Shown here piece after piece: positions 8,725 to 17,832 of a stretch of DNA of 64,000 bases. The notes under the pieces are model-generated. The model had not been told where the DNA came from and made no database searches. It was given only the letters and a program-made list of their open reading frames with translations. How positions within the stretch are numbered: the first letter of the stretch is position 1; each line of letters starts with the position of its first letter. Source of the stretch: Sorangium aterium (GTDB taxonomy: Bacteria; Myxococcota_A; Polyangia; Polyangiales; Polyangiaceae); NCBI RefSeq assembly GCF_028368935.1, contig NZ_JAQNDK010000007.1, forward strand, positions 496,001 through 560,000, written 5' to 3'. Both the position numbers and the translations under genes were made by a program.

Positions 8725-10139
8725 AGGACGCGCTGACGACCGCGCTCTCCCCCGATTTCCTCGAGCGCGAGGCGGCCCGCCTGGGCGCGCTGCTCGCGGA
8801 TCACGTGCGCAGGGCGCAGCGCCGGGAAGGGCCGGTGCTGGTGCAGCGATCGATCGAGGAGATCCTCGCCGCGCTCGACTTCGATCGCACGGTCGCGCAC
8901 GGCGGCGCGGATCTCGCCGCCCTCGTCGCCACCGTCCTCGACAACAGCAACCGGCTGCACCATCCCCGCTACTTCGGTCACCAGGTGGCCGTGCCGATGC
9001 TGTCGTCGTCGCTCGCCGACCTCGTGCACGGCGTCCTCAACAACGGCATGGCCGTCTACGAGATGGGGCCGGCCGGGACCGCGATCGAGCGCGGGCTCCT
9101 CCGCTGGATGCGGGGCAAGATCGGTTGGGGCGCCGAGGGGGACGGCGTCATCACCCACGGCGGGAGCCTGGGCAACCTGAGCGCGCTGCTCGCGTGCAGG
9201 GAGCGCGTCGCCCCGGGGAGCTTCAAGGCGGGCGTCCCGCCCGGCCTCGTCCTGCTCGCCTCCGAGGCGGCGCATTATTCCGTCGCGCGCGCCGCCGCCA
9301 TCATGGGCCTCGGCGGCGATGCCGTCGTGAAGGTCGCCGTGGACGACGCGCTGCGGATCGTCCCGGGGGCGCTCTCGCGGGCGTACGAGGAGGTGAAGCG
9401 GGCGGGCAAGCGGGTGCTCGCCGTGGTGGCCAACGCGGGCGCGACGCCGAACGGGGCCTTCGACCCGCTGCGGGAGATCGGCGCGTTCTGCCGGCGGGAG
9501 GGGCTCTGGCTCCACGTCGACGGCGCCCACGGCGCGGCGGCGCGCTTCACCGAACGCTACCGGGACCTCCTCGACGGCGTCGAGCTCGCCGACTCGCTGG
9601 TCTGCGACATGCACAAGATGCTCGGCACATCGACGCTGGCCTGCGCGGTCCTCGTCAAGGATCCCGCCGCGCTCGCCGGCACCTACGAGCAGTACGCGCC
9701 GTACCTGCACGGCGAGGACGAGCGGCAGGGCGTCGATCTGTCCAAGCTCACGTTCGAGTGCACGAAGGCGCAGCTGTCGCTCAAGCTGTTCTTCAACCTC
9801 GCCCTCGTCGGCGAGGCGGGCATGTCCGCGCACGTCGAGCGCCTCTTCGACGCCGCCCGGCGCTTCCACGGCCTCCTCGCGCGCCGGCCGGCGTTCGAGT
9901 GCTTCGGCGCCCCGCAGGCCAACATCCTCTGCTTCCGTGTCGGCCGCGACTCGGCCGTACAGGATCGCGTCCGGCGGCAGATCGTGGAGGAGGGGAGCTT
10001 CTACATCACGCGCACCACGCTGCGCGGCGAGTCGTGGCTGCGCCTCGTCATCATGAACCCGCAGACGACGGACGGGGACATCGAGGCGCTCGCGGCGCGC
10101 ATCGAGGCGCTCGTCATCGACCGCGCGCCGCCGCCCTGA
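8721..10139 (+). CDS. PLP-dependent group II amino acid decarboxylase
   Basis: Decarboxylase of 472 aa in the group that includes aromatic L-amino acid, glutamate and diaminobutyrate decarboxylases. It uses pyridoxal phosphate to remove CO2 from an amino acid. Visible motifs are HPRYFGH near residue 85, THGGSLGNLSA (usually TSGGSxAN), HVDGAHG with the PLP-contacting Asp267, and DMHKMLG with the Schiff-base Lys299. Length and motif order are normal. It is coupled to the upstream hydrolase by an ATGA overlap. The amine product cannot be predicted from sequence alone. Confidence 0.88.
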   Translation: MKDALTTALSPDFLEREAARLGALLADHVRRAQRREGPVLVQRSIEEILAALDFDRTVAHGGADLAALVATVLDNSNRLHHPRYFGHQVAVPMLSSSLADLVHGVLNNGMAVYEMGPAGTAIERGLLRWMRGKIGWGAEGDGVITHGGSLGNLSALLACRERVAPGSFKAGVPPGLVLLASEAAHYSVARAAAIMGLGGDAVVKVAVDDALRIVPGALSRAYEEVKRAGKRVLAVVANAGATPNGAFDPLREIGAFCRREGLWLHVDGAHGAAARFTERYRDLLDGVELADSLVCDMHKMLGTSTLACAVLVKDPAALAGTYEQYAPYLHGEDERQGVDLSKLTFECTKAQLSLKLFFNLALVGEAGMSAHVERLFDAARRFHGLLARRPAFECFGAPQANILCFRVGRDSAVQDRVRRQIVEEGSFYITRTTLRGESWLRLVIMNPQTTDGDIEALAARIEALVIDRAPPP

Positions 10140-10154
10140 CGACCACGCGCCGGG

Positions 10155-10176
10155 CCGCGTCCGCGGGCGGACGCGG
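10155..10176. terminator. Hairpin between convergent genes
   Basis: CCGCGTCCG pairs perfectly with CGGACGCGG around a CGGG loop, between the decarboxylase stop (10139) and the PDZ gene stop (10182) on the other strand. It is positioned to act as a bidirectional terminator; no U-run is present. Confidence 0.5.
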
Positions 10177-10181
10177 GGCGG

Positions 10182-10772
10182 TCAGCCGCCGCCTCTGGCC
10201 CCGGTCGCCGCGGCCGACGGGGGCACCGGAGGGTCGCCGGCCGGCACCTGGAGCATCGCATAGTTGATCGTTGTCTCGTTGCGCAGCACGGTGAGCACCA
10301 CCATGTCGCCGGGCACGCGGGCGCGCAGGTAGCTCTCCAGGCCTGCCAGCGAGTGGACTGGCTGCCCATCGACCGCGAGGATGACGTCGCCCGGCTCCAG
10401 CAGCGGGGATGTGAAGCTGCGGATATCCATGCTCGCGATCCTCGCGCCCTCCCCGGTGGTCGGCTGGATGGTGAGCAGCCAGGGCGCCGGCACGGAGGTG
10501 GCCGTCGGCGCGTGGCTCGACCGCTTGTCGCGCTTCTCTGGCCTTGCGATCGCCGCCGGGCTCGCCGGCGCGCCGGTGCGCTGCTGCGCGTCCTCGGTGC
10601 GCTGCTGCATGTCCTCGGCGCGCTGCTGCGAGGCCTCGACGCGCGGGCAGTCGCCGCGGCACGCGCTGACCGCCAGCGGGACGAGCGGCGTGAGCACCCC
10701 TGAGAGGCGTCGAACCCACCCGTACGCGCCGCGCGTCCGGAGGGGCTGATCCCGCTGTTGACTGCCATGCAT
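10182..10772 (-). CDS. PDZ-domain lipoprotein
   Basis: Lipoprotein of 196 aa with a lipobox LAVSAC near residue 38, a short coiled-coil-prone stretch (repeats of QQRTED type) and a C-terminal PDZ domain (about residues 110-180). The PDZ hallmarks are LEPGDVILAVDGQPV and LRARVPGDMVVLTVLR. PDZ domains bind C-terminal or unfolded peptides, often to steer proteases, but no protease domain is present here. It may act as an adaptor in the envelope. It stands alone, converging on the decarboxylase. An unusual array of CACGT words lies upstream (10820-10871). Confidence 0.72.
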   Translation of the reverse strand: MHGSQQRDQPLRTRGAYGWVRRLSGVLTPLVPLAVSACRGDCPRVEASQQRAEDMQQRTEDAQQRTGAPASPAAIARPEKRDKRSSHAPTATSVPAPWLLTIQPTTGEGARIASMDIRSFTSPLLEPGDVILAVDGQPVHSLAGLESYLRARVPGDMVVLTVLRNETTINYAMLQVPAGDPPVPPSAAATGARGGG

Positions 10773-10819
10773 GGCCCCGGCGTCCTCCGCGTGTCCTCTG
10801 CGCGTTCGCCACGCGTGCT

Positions 10820-10871
10820 CACGTGGCTCACGTCAGTTCACGTCGCTACACGTCGCTCACGTCGCCCACGT
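10820..10871. repeat. Six CACGT words at 9-10 bp spacing
   Basis: CACGT begins at 10820, 10829, 10839, 10849, 10858 and 10867, giving spacings of 9, 10, 10, 9 and 9 bp. The array lies in the 312-bp gap 10773-11084, 48-99 bp upstream of the PDZ gene start on the minus strand. I see no gene in the rest of that gap. Confidence 0.7.
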
Positions 10872-11084
10872 CGAGAACTGCAAGATCCCAACCACCGATT
10901 CCCCGCCGCTGTCCGGGCCGTTGTTCGGCGCGCGGCGAAGACCGGGGCGAGGCGGGCCCGGAGGGCGTTCTTCTCTCTATCTCGCTGCGCCCTCGCAATT
11001 CCGTCTCTCGCGAGCCCGAGCGGCGTCCTCGCGCCTTGAACTCACCGGAAAGCAGGGAGGGTGTCCGTCCCCGGCGCGCCGCGC

Positions 11085-12689
11085 TCATGGGCTGGCGGGC
11101 CGTGGCGCCGGGCCGAAGTGCGCGGGGAACACCCGCTCGAGGAACTCGTTGCGCAGGAGCCCGTCGGGATCGACGAGCCGCTTCAGGCGGACGAACTCCG
11201 GGAGCGCGTGCGCGTACATCGCCTGGAGGTGCTCCGCTGTCGCGTGGACGTTCTTCACCAGGTAGACGCGGCCGCCGAGCTCGAGCGCGCGCGCGCTGAG
11301 CTCGCTGAGGCGGAGGCGGAGCCGGTGGGCGCTCTCTTCCTCCGAGACCTCGAACGCGAGCGTCACCGCGAACCCGTCGGTCCCGTGGTTCGCCGAGAGG
11401 AGGAACTGGTCGCCCTGGATGTGGAGCACGTCGAGGAGGAGCGGCGGTATTCCGTCTCGGGTAGCGATCTCATCCACCTTGCCCAGGAAATCGACGAGCC
11501 GGCGCAGGCTGTCCTCCGGGGCGCGCGGGTCGTAAGGGATCATGAACGCTTGCTGCAGCGTGAGCATGGGCATCCCGAAGGTCTGCGCGATGCGCTTCGC
11601 GCGGACGTTGCCGTCCATGAAGAACAGGTAGCCCATGAGCTCATCGACGTACGGGCGTGAGACATCGAAGAGGAAGCGGTCGATGAGGGTCCAGAGGCCC
11701 CGGCTCACCACGGACGCGCGCATCAGCCACTCGATCGGGACGCGGAGCACGTGCCGGGGGCGATGGATCAGCAGCGGGCGGAGCTCGTGCGAGGTCCCCG
11801 GGACGTACCGCGACCGGAGGACCATGCCCTTGGTCCCCTCCAGGGTATGGAAGGCGATGGAGAAGAGCGCCTCCGGGATCCACCCGTCCTCGAGCGCGGT
11901 GCCTCCCTCGGACGGCAGGAGCTGCTCCGGGCGTGGGAGGAGCGCCGTCGCGAGCTCCTCGAGCGAGGTGCAGCGCGTCGCCTGGGTGACGACCCGGATC
12001 GGCGTCCCTGCCGGGGCGACGCGCGCGATGCGGTACGTGACATCGATCACCGCGCCGAGGTAGCCGAGCCCGCCGATCACCGCGTGGAACAGCGCGCTCG
12101 TCGCGTCATCGGGGCTGAGGGAGAGCAGCTGTCCGTCGAGGCGGAGGAGGGAGAGCCGCTCGACGTAGTGTCCCTCTTTGCTGGCGATGCCCGAGAAGCG
12201 CGAGAGGCAGTCCCCCGAGACCGTGCCTCCCGCGGTGGCGTGGCTCGTCGAGACGACCGTGTAGGGCACGAAGCCGCGGGCGGCGAGCTCGCGGGCGATG
12301 GCTCCCCAGGTGGCGCCGGCGCCCACGGTCATCCGCGCTCGTTGCGTGTCGATCTCGATGGATCTGAAGTGGTGCATCGAGATCACGATGTCGTCGTTCA
12401 GCGCCTGGCCGTCGAACGACTGGCCTCCGGCGCGGAACGTGATCCTGCGCCCTGTCCGCTTCGCCATGCGGAAGAGCACCCTGAGCTCCTCGACCGACGC
12501 CGGGAAGTACACGTCTCCGCACGATCGTTGCAGCCCGCTGTAGCCCTGGAGCGAGAAGAGCGGTCTCCGTCGGATCTCGTCGATCCGTGGCGCCAGCGGC
12601 GCTTCCCCGACGTGGGCGAGCCCGGCGCTGCCGCGTTCGTCTTCGCGAGGGGAGCCCGAGGGCGCCCCGCCGATGAATCGAGCGACCAT
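11085..12689 (-). CDS. FAD-binding oxidoreductase (FAD_binding_4 type)
   Basis: Oxidoreductase of 534 aa in the vanillyl-alcohol oxidase/GlcD superfamily. The N-terminal FAD domain shows RAGGQSFDGQAL, then MTVGAGATWGAI, then TSHATAGGTVSGDC, typical of the PP-loop and flavin-contact region. The C-terminal half has a substrate-binding fold ending in YAHALPEFVRLKRLVDPDGLLRN-like residues, common to sugar and lactone oxidases of this superfamily. I chose the ATG at 12689; a TTG at 12740 in the same frame would add 17 residues. There is no signal peptide. It stands alone. Substrate unknown; a sugar-1,4-lactone or alcohol oxidase role is possible. Confidence 0.82.
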   Translation of the reverse strand: MVARFIGGAPSGSPREDERGSAGLAHVGEAPLAPRIDEIRRRPLFSLQGYSGLQRSCGDVYFPASVEELRVLFRMAKRTGRRITFRAGGQSFDGQALNDDIVISMHHFRSIEIDTQRARMTVGAGATWGAIARELAARGFVPYTVVSTSHATAGGTVSGDCLSRFSGIASKEGHYVERLSLLRLDGQLLSLSPDDATSALFHAVIGGLGYLGAVIDVTYRIARVAPAGTPIRVVTQATRCTSLEELATALLPRPEQLLPSEGGTALEDGWIPEALFSIAFHTLEGTKGMVLRSRYVPGTSHELRPLLIHRPRHVLRVPIEWLMRASVVSRGLWTLIDRFLFDVSRPYVDELMGYLFFMDGNVRAKRIAQTFGMPMLTLQQAFMIPYDPRAPEDSLRRLVDFLGKVDEIATRDGIPPLLLDVLHIQGDQFLLSANHGTDGFAVTLAFEVSEEESAHRLRLRLSELSARALELGGRVYLVKNVHATAEHLQAMYAHALPEFVRLKRLVDPDGLLRNEFLERVFPAHFGPAPRPASP

Positions 12690-12862
12690 GTTCAACCCGA
12701 CGGCTGGCAGCAATGAACCTCGCCCGTCGTCCTGGCCCAATCGGGAGCAGCGCGCATCCCACCAGCTTCGCTCGAGCCGCCCCGGCCGGCCAAATTAGCC
12801 GCTGTTTTCGCGTTTCAGCGGTAGCTCCCCGGGCCCGAGGCGCTAACCAAGCTCGTACCAAC

Positions 12863-13056
<194 letters not shown>

Positions 13057-13095
13057 GTTGAGAGGTGGGAGAACGCGGCGCGAAGCGTTGGTTAA

Positions 13096-13130
13096 CGCGT
13101 AAGAGCCCCCGGGGAGGGGGCTCTTACGCG
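13096..13130 (-). terminator. Strong terminator-like hairpin after the SulP gene
   Basis: Perfect 15-bp stem (CGCGTAAGAGCCCCC with its complement) and a 5-nt GGGGA loop. It lies 32-66 bp beyond the SulP stop on the minus strand and so probably ends the carbonic anhydrase-SulP transcript. It also separates that operon from the hexamer array. Confidence 0.75.
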
Positions 13131-13161
13131 GGGCGCCGACGGGCAGGTATCCGAGTGTCGC

Positions 13162-14775
13162 TCAGAACCCGCGGAGCTCGACGTGGATGTTGCGCCGGTG
13201 CGCCGACTGCTGGAAGCGCCGGAGGAGCTCTGCGACGTCATGGTCGATGTAGGAAACCCCCTGGGCGTCCACGACCACGTGGGTGTCGCTCGGCAGCCGC
13301 TCGAGCAGCGTGACGAGCTTGCCCTGGGTGAAGAAGTAGGCCGCCTTGTTGAACCGGATGGTCACCCGGGCCCCCTCGTGGATCACGTCGAAGACCCGGG
13401 ACATCTGGGTCCTCAGCACGAAGAGGACGCCGACCGCCAGGCCGATCGCGATGCCCTTCAGGAGATCGGTCAGCACGATGGCCACGATCGTCACCACGAA
13501 CGGGATGAAGTGGTTCCAGCCGAGCTGGCGCATCTCGGCGAAGATCTTGGGCTTGGCCAGCTTGTAGCCGGTCACGAGCAGGATCGTCGCGAGGCACGCG
13601 AGCGGGATGCGCGAGAGCAGCCCCGCGGCGAAGACCACCGCGAGCAGCAGGAGCGCGCCGTGCGTGAAGGCGGAGAGCCGCGTCCGCGCGCCGGCGTTCG
13701 TGTTGGCGCTGCTGCGGACGATGACCGACGTGACCGGGAGACCGCCGGCGAACCCGGAGAGCATGTTGGCGAGCCCCTGCGCGACGAGCTCCCGGTTCGG
13801 CGGCGACTTGCGGTGCCACGGATCGATCCGATCCACCGCCTCCAGGTTGAGCAGCGTCTCGAGGCTCGCCACGATCGCGAGCGTCACGCCCAGCACCCAC
13901 ACCTCGGGCCGCAGCATCGCCGATAAGTCCGGGAGCTGGAGCGCGCTGACCAGGTCGCCCGTGGGCAGCGTCACGAGGTGCTTCTGCTCGAGGGCGAGGG
14001 ACGGGATCGCCGCCTTGAACAGCTCGTTGCCGAGCGTCGCGACGAGCACGGCCACGAGGGGCGCGGGGAGCCAGGAGATCTTCGCGAGGCGCGACTTCTC
14101 CCACCCGACCAGGATGGCGAGGCAGACGGCGCTGAGGAGGAACGCGCCCCACTCGATGGCCTGCGCCGCCTGGCCGATCATCGTGAAGGTGTTGCCGCCG
14201 TCGGCCTTGAACGACTCGGAGGCGAAGTTGTCCTTGTCGAAGCCGACGGCGTGGGGGAGCTGCTTCAGGATGAGCAGGACGCCGATGGCCGCGAGCATCC
14301 CCTTGATGACCGAGGAGGGGAAGAAATGGCTGATCGCGCCCGCCCTCAGCAGGCCGAGCCCGAGCTGAAGGACGCCGCCGATCACCACGGCCATCGCGAA
14401 CGCCTGGAAGCTCTGCAGGCTGGTGATGCCCGCGAGCACGATGGCGGCGAGCCCCGCCGCCGGGCCGCTCACGCTGAGCTGAGCGCGGCTCACGAGCGGG
14501 ATGACGAGCCCGCCCACGATGCCGGCCACGATGCCGGAGAGGAGCGGGGCCCCCGACGCGAGCGCGATGCCCAGGCAGAGCGGCAGGGCGACGAGGAAGA
14601 CGACGAGGCCGGCCGGGATGTCGTACTTGAGGTTCGCGATGAGGCGCGGATCGAGCGGCGGCGCGCTCTCCGCGGGCGGTGATTCCCGGCTCGCACCCGG
14701 GCTCTCGGAGCTAAGCGCCACGGCGCCGGCGGGATTCACCCCCGCGCCTGCATGGATAGGATTCGGAAGCTGCAT
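13162..14775 (-). CDS. SulP family anion transporter with STAS domain
   Basis: Inner membrane transporter of 537 aa. After a hydrophilic N-terminus (about 45 residues) there are ten or more transmembrane segments, starting at YDIPAGLVVFLVALPLCLGI, which fits the SulP signature region. A C-terminal STAS domain (about residues 450-537) contains VVVDAQGVSYIDHD. SulP proteins carry sulfate, bicarbonate or other anions. The gene directly follows a beta-carbonic anhydrase with a 53-bp gap, which argues for bicarbonate, as in other CA-SulP pairs. The start has a GAGAGGG ribosome site, and a strong hairpin follows the stop. Confidence 0.88.
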   Translation of the reverse strand: MQLPNPIHAGAGVNPAGAVALSSESPGASRESPPAESAPPLDPRLIANLKYDIPAGLVVFLVALPLCLGIALASGAPLLSGIVAGIVGGLVIPLVSRAQLSVSGPAAGLAAIVLAGITSLQSFQAFAMAVVIGGVLQLGLGLLRAGAISHFFPSSVIKGMLAAIGVLLILKQLPHAVGFDKDNFASESFKADGGNTFTMIGQAAQAIEWGAFLLSAVCLAILVGWEKSRLAKISWLPAPLVAVLVATLGNELFKAAIPSLALEQKHLVTLPTGDLVSALQLPDLSAMLRPEVWVLGVTLAIVASLETLLNLEAVDRIDPWHRKSPPNRELVAQGLANMLSGFAGGLPVTSVIVRSSANTNAGARTRLSAFTHGALLLLAVVFAAGLLSRIPLACLATILLVTGYKLAKPKIFAEMRQLGWNHFIPFVVTIVAIVLTDLLKGIAIGLAVGVLFVLRTQMSRVFDVIHEGARVTIRFNKAAYFFTQGKLVTLLERLPSDTHVVVDAQGVSYIDHDVAELLRRFQQSAHRRNIHVELRGF

Positions 14776-14828
14776 CGAACGGGCCCTCTCAATTCGAGTT
14801 AAGACGTGGATCGGTGTCGAACAGGCGC

Positions 14829-15497
14829 TCAGATGGCCCGCCGGTAGACCGCTGTCTCCGGCAGCGCCGACGGGGGCGCCGCGTCACCGATCGGCCCGAA
14901 CTGGCCGGTCGAAGCCTCGAATTGAAAGACCTGTCCGGTCTCGATCTTGAAGACCCAGGCGTAGAGAGAGAGCTCGCCGCGCGCGAGCCGCGCGCGGATC
15001 GTCGGGTGCGTCCGGAGGTTCTCGATCTGGGCGAGCACGTTCTCCTCCACCGTGATCGTCAGCCGATCCTCCCCCTCGATGTGCGGGTAGTTCTCCTGCA
15101 CCAGGCGGCGCGTCAGCTCCGCGTGCTGGAGCCACGATTTGACCGCCGGCAGCTCGTCGAGGCCCGAGGGATCGAGCAGCCCGCGCATCGCGCCGCAGAG
15201 CGTGTGACCGCAGACGATGATGTGCTTGACCCCGAGGTGCGCGGCCGCGAACTCGATCGCGGCGGCCTCGCTGCCGTTGCTGGCGCCGTACGGCGGCACG
15301 ATGTTGCCGACGTTGCGCACGATGAAGATGTCGCCAGGCTGGGTCTGCGTGATGAGGTTCGGGTTGATGCGGCTGTCCGAGCACGTGATGAACAGCGCCT
15401 CGGGCCGCTGACCCCTCGCCAGGTGGCGGAAGAGGTCCTGATGTGTACCGCACACCTCGGCATGGAACTTGTGCAACCCGTCAGCGAGCTTCTGCAT
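14829..15497 (-). CDS. Beta-class carbonic anhydrase
   Basis: Zinc enzyme of 222 aa interconverting CO2 and bicarbonate. Zinc ligands are visible: Cys39 and Asp41 in CSDSR, and His98 and Cys101 in CGHTLCG. The frame is open 34 codons further upstream, but the ATG at 15497 follows GAGAGGG and gives the normal family start. It is first in a two-gene operon with the SulP transporter. Together they would supply bicarbonate for carboxylation reactions or help with pH control. A carboxysome or DAB-type system is not indicated. Confidence 0.92.
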   Translation of the reverse strand: MQKLADGLHKFHAEVCGTHQDLFRHLARGQRPEALFITCSDSRINPNLITQTQPGDIFIVRNVGNIVPPYGASNGSEAAAIEFAAAHLGVKHIIVCGHTLCGAMRGLLDPSGLDELPAVKSWLQHAELTRRLVQENYPHIEGEDRLTITVEENVLAQIENLRTHPTIRARLARGELSLYAWVFKIETGQVFQFEASTGQFGPIGDAAPPSALPETAVYRRAI

Positions 15498-16152
15498 GGA
15501 ATAAACCCTCTCGTTGGCCGCGCCGATCCGGCGCGGCAGCCGTCGTGAACACCTCCGATTCCAGCGACTCCGAGCCGGACCGCGAGCGGCCTCGGCCACG
15601 GAGCTAGCCTATCAGTTCAGGAAGCGTGGTGGAGGACGACGGAGGGGAGGGTGGGGGACGGGGGACGGGACGCGGACGGGCCGGAGATCGGCGACGAGGA
15701 CGGCGCGCGGCGGCGCCGCGCCGGCGCGCGGCGCCGATCGGGAGGCGACGGAACGACGGGCCCCGTCGCGGACCGGCGGCTGCAAGGCCTCGAGCACACC
15801 GTCGTTCTCGCTGGCCCCGGTACGAAACGATCCCGAAACATCGGAGTTGCCGGCTTCGATGATGCTGATATTCGCCCGTCCCAGCGCAGTGGGGGCGAGG
15901 ATCAGCAGGAAGAGCAGCGCGATCCGAGGGAAAAATGACCGGAGGGCCAGCATCGTTCGAGGAGTGACAGGCTGTCGGCCGCGGGAACCAGGGAGGCGCC
16001 CTGTCTATTCCCTAACCTGGCAGCGGTCTCGGTTCGTCGCAAGACGCAACGAGGTGCAGATCGTGTGGGGCAGAATGTCCCGCGCTGGGGCGGACGTCTC
16101 GCGCCTGAGCCAGCACGGCGCCACGTCCAAATACCCGTACCAGCGACAGAAT
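15498..16152. other. Intergenic region, one doubtful ORF
   Basis: About 650 bp between two minus-strand genes. It should contain the promoter of the carbonic anhydrase operon, but I cannot pick out convincing -35 and -10 boxes. One possible small secreted ORF (15612-15953) is listed separately. Otherwise I see only unstructured GC-rich sequence. Confidence 0.5.
15612..15953 (-). CDS. Doubtful small secreted protein, 113 aa
   Basis: The first 28 residues look like a signal peptide (basic start, then a hydrophobic core such as IALLFLLILAPTALG). The next 30 residues are plausible protein. The last half is Arg/Pro-rich and looks like translated noncoding GC-rich DNA, so the frame may be spurious or a decayed gene. 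There is no strong ribosome site before the ATG. Confidence 0.25.
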   Translation of the reverse strand: MLALRSFFPRIALLFLLILAPTALGRANISIIEAGNSDVSGSFRTGASENDGVLEALQPPVRDGARRSVASRSAPRAGAAPPRAVLVADLRPVRVPSPVPHPPLRRPPPRFLN

Positions 16153-16578
16153 TCAACCCGCCGTCAATGCCGTCACGATGGCGTCGCGGAAGGCGCGCAT
16201 CTCGTGCTCACCCGCATATTTATAACGAGGCCAGAAGAAGCCCTTGAGACCGTCCCGCTGACGGCGCGGGACCACGTGGATGTGCACGTGGGGGACGCTC
16301 TGACTGACGCGGTTGTTGATGGCGACGAAGGAGCCGTCTGCGGAGCATGCGGACTCGACGGCGCACGCGAGGCGCTGGGCGGTCGCGAAGAGCGGACCGA
16401 CGAGCGACGCCGGAATATCGGTGAGCACCTCGTGATGGGCGCGCGGGATGAGCAGGCAGTGGCCGGGGAAGAGCGGGCGGTGATCCAGGAACGCCAGGAC
16501 CTCCGGCTCGTCGAGCACGACGTGGGCCGGCGTTTCGCCCCGGGCGATGCTGCAGAACACGCAGGGGCGGGACGGCAT
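16153..16578 (-). CDS. HIT family nucleotide-binding protein
   Basis: Histidine-triad protein of 141 aa. It starts with the CVFCSI zinc-type CxxC motif, continues with DHRPLFPGHCLLIP, and carries the HVHIHVVP catalytic triad motif near residues 97-104. HIT proteins hydrolyse or transfer nucleotidyl groups (AMP-lysine, Ap4A and similar). The exact substrate is not predictable. It has its own ATG at 16578 and no obvious operon partner; the S51-like peptidase ends 153 bp upstream. A second HIT protein lies at 20362. Confidence 0.9.
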   Translation of the reverse strand: MPSRPCVFCSIARGETPAHVVLDEPEVLAFLDHRPLFPGHCLLIPRAHHEVLTDIPASLVGPLFATAQRLACAVESACSADGSFVAINNRVSQSVPHVHIHVVPRRQRDGLKGFFWPRYKYAGEHEMRAFRDAIVTALTAG

Positions 16579-16730
16579 GGTGAGCCTCGCGCTCTTCGAT
16601 GCCGCGCGGCCTGCCTGGCGTCAATGCCGGCCGCGCGGGCAGCGGCGCGCGGCCGCGGTCACGGCGACGCTGGGCGCGCGCGGCCGTGGCCACGCTGGGC
16701 ACGCGCGGCTGCGCAGGGCGCGCGCGGTCG

Positions 16731-17684
16731 TCAGTGGCTCGCCAGGATGGCGTCGATCGAGCCGTAGGTGGCAGGCTCGCGCGTCCAGTAGTCCAGGAGA
16801 AGGCCGCCGGCCGTCATCCAGGCCCTGTCGAAGCCGCCGTCCTGCGACGTGACGCGCACGACGTGATCGCCGCCGTGGAACGCCCAGTGGCGGCCCGTGT
16901 GGTCGAAGTGGTCGATGAGCGCGCCCTGCCGCGTCTTGACGTGGAGCGCGTCGGAGGGATCGTCCCACGACGTGTCGACGATGAGCTCGTAGACCTGCCA
17001 GAGGTTGCCGGACGGCAGCACTCCCCAGTCCACCTGGACCCCGGAGTCGTTCGGGAGCCCGAAGACGAAGCAGCGGGGCATGCGCCGCGCCGCGTGCCAG
17101 AGATCGCCGTTGCGGCTCTGCTCGTGGTGGAGCGTCACGAGCGTGTCGCGCGCGAGGCCGAACGCGTCGTTGTCACCGGGGCTGTCCCACACCCGGCGGA
17201 AGAGGTGCTGGCAGAGCTGGTCGGCCCCGGCGGAGAACCCGACGGTGAGCAGGCCCCGCTGCCGGCGCTCGTGCAGGAGGCGCCCGAACTTGCCGGGCTC
17301 TCCGTCGAACATCGCGCCGAGCTGCTTGTAGCGCCAGAGCCCCGTCGTGCTGTAGCCGCCGCCGAGGATCACCACCTCGGACGACGCGAGGTAGTGCCAC
17401 AGGACGTCCACGTCCTCCCTGCGCAGGTTGCTGGTCCAGTAGAACGGCACGTGCTCGAGGCCGAACCGCTCGTAGAACCGGAAGAACCAGCTGAAGTTGC
17501 CGTACGCGAACTCCTGCCGCTCGCGCTCGTTGCCGTCGCGGGGCGCCTCAGACATCGGCAGGAACAGGATGCGCTTGTTGTCCCGCCCCGAGAGCGCCCG
17601 CTGCGCGATGTAGCGGTCGTGGATGAAGTTGCAGCGGTTATGGGAGCTGTAGAGCAGCGCGGTCCCTCTCATGAGGGCGCGCAT
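16731..17684 (-). CDS. Peptidase S51-like protein (cyanophycinase/dipeptidase E fold)
   Basis: Cytoplasmic protein of 317 aa. The fold is suggested by VVILGGGYSTTGLWR (the usual glycine turn that follows the second strand) and by the nucleophile elbow GFSAGADQ near residue 150, the S51 signature. An acidic His-containing region (TLHHEQSR) may complete the site. S51 peptidases cleave aspartyl dipeptides or cyanophycin; the C-terminal 100 residues here diverge, so activity is uncertain. Two start codons are possible (17684 and 17672). It stands alone. Confidence 0.65.
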   Translation of the reverse strand: MRALMRGTALLYSSHNRCNFIHDRYIAQRALSGRDNKRILFLPMSEAPRDGNERERQEFAYGNFSWFFRFYERFGLEHVPFYWTSNLRREDVDVLWHYLASSEVVILGGGYSTTGLWRYKQLGAMFDGEPGKFGRLLHERRQRGLLTVGFSAGADQLCQHLFRRVWDSPGDNDAFGLARDTLVTLHHEQSRNGDLWHAARRMPRCFVFGLPNDSGVQVDWGVLPSGNLWQVYELIVDTSWDDPSDALHVKTRQGALIDHFDHTGRHWAFHGGDHVVRVTSQDGGFDRAWMTAGGLLLDYWTREPATYGSIDAILASH

Positions 17685-17832
17685 CTGAGCCGCTCGCCGC
17701 GCCTCGCGTCAAGGGGCCGCTCTCGGCGGGCGGGCTCGGCGGGCGAGCTCGGCGCGTCGACGGCGAGGCGCGGCGCTGGTCGGCCTCGGCCGCTCGTTGG
17801 TCGACCACGCACCACGCGCCACGCGCCACGCG

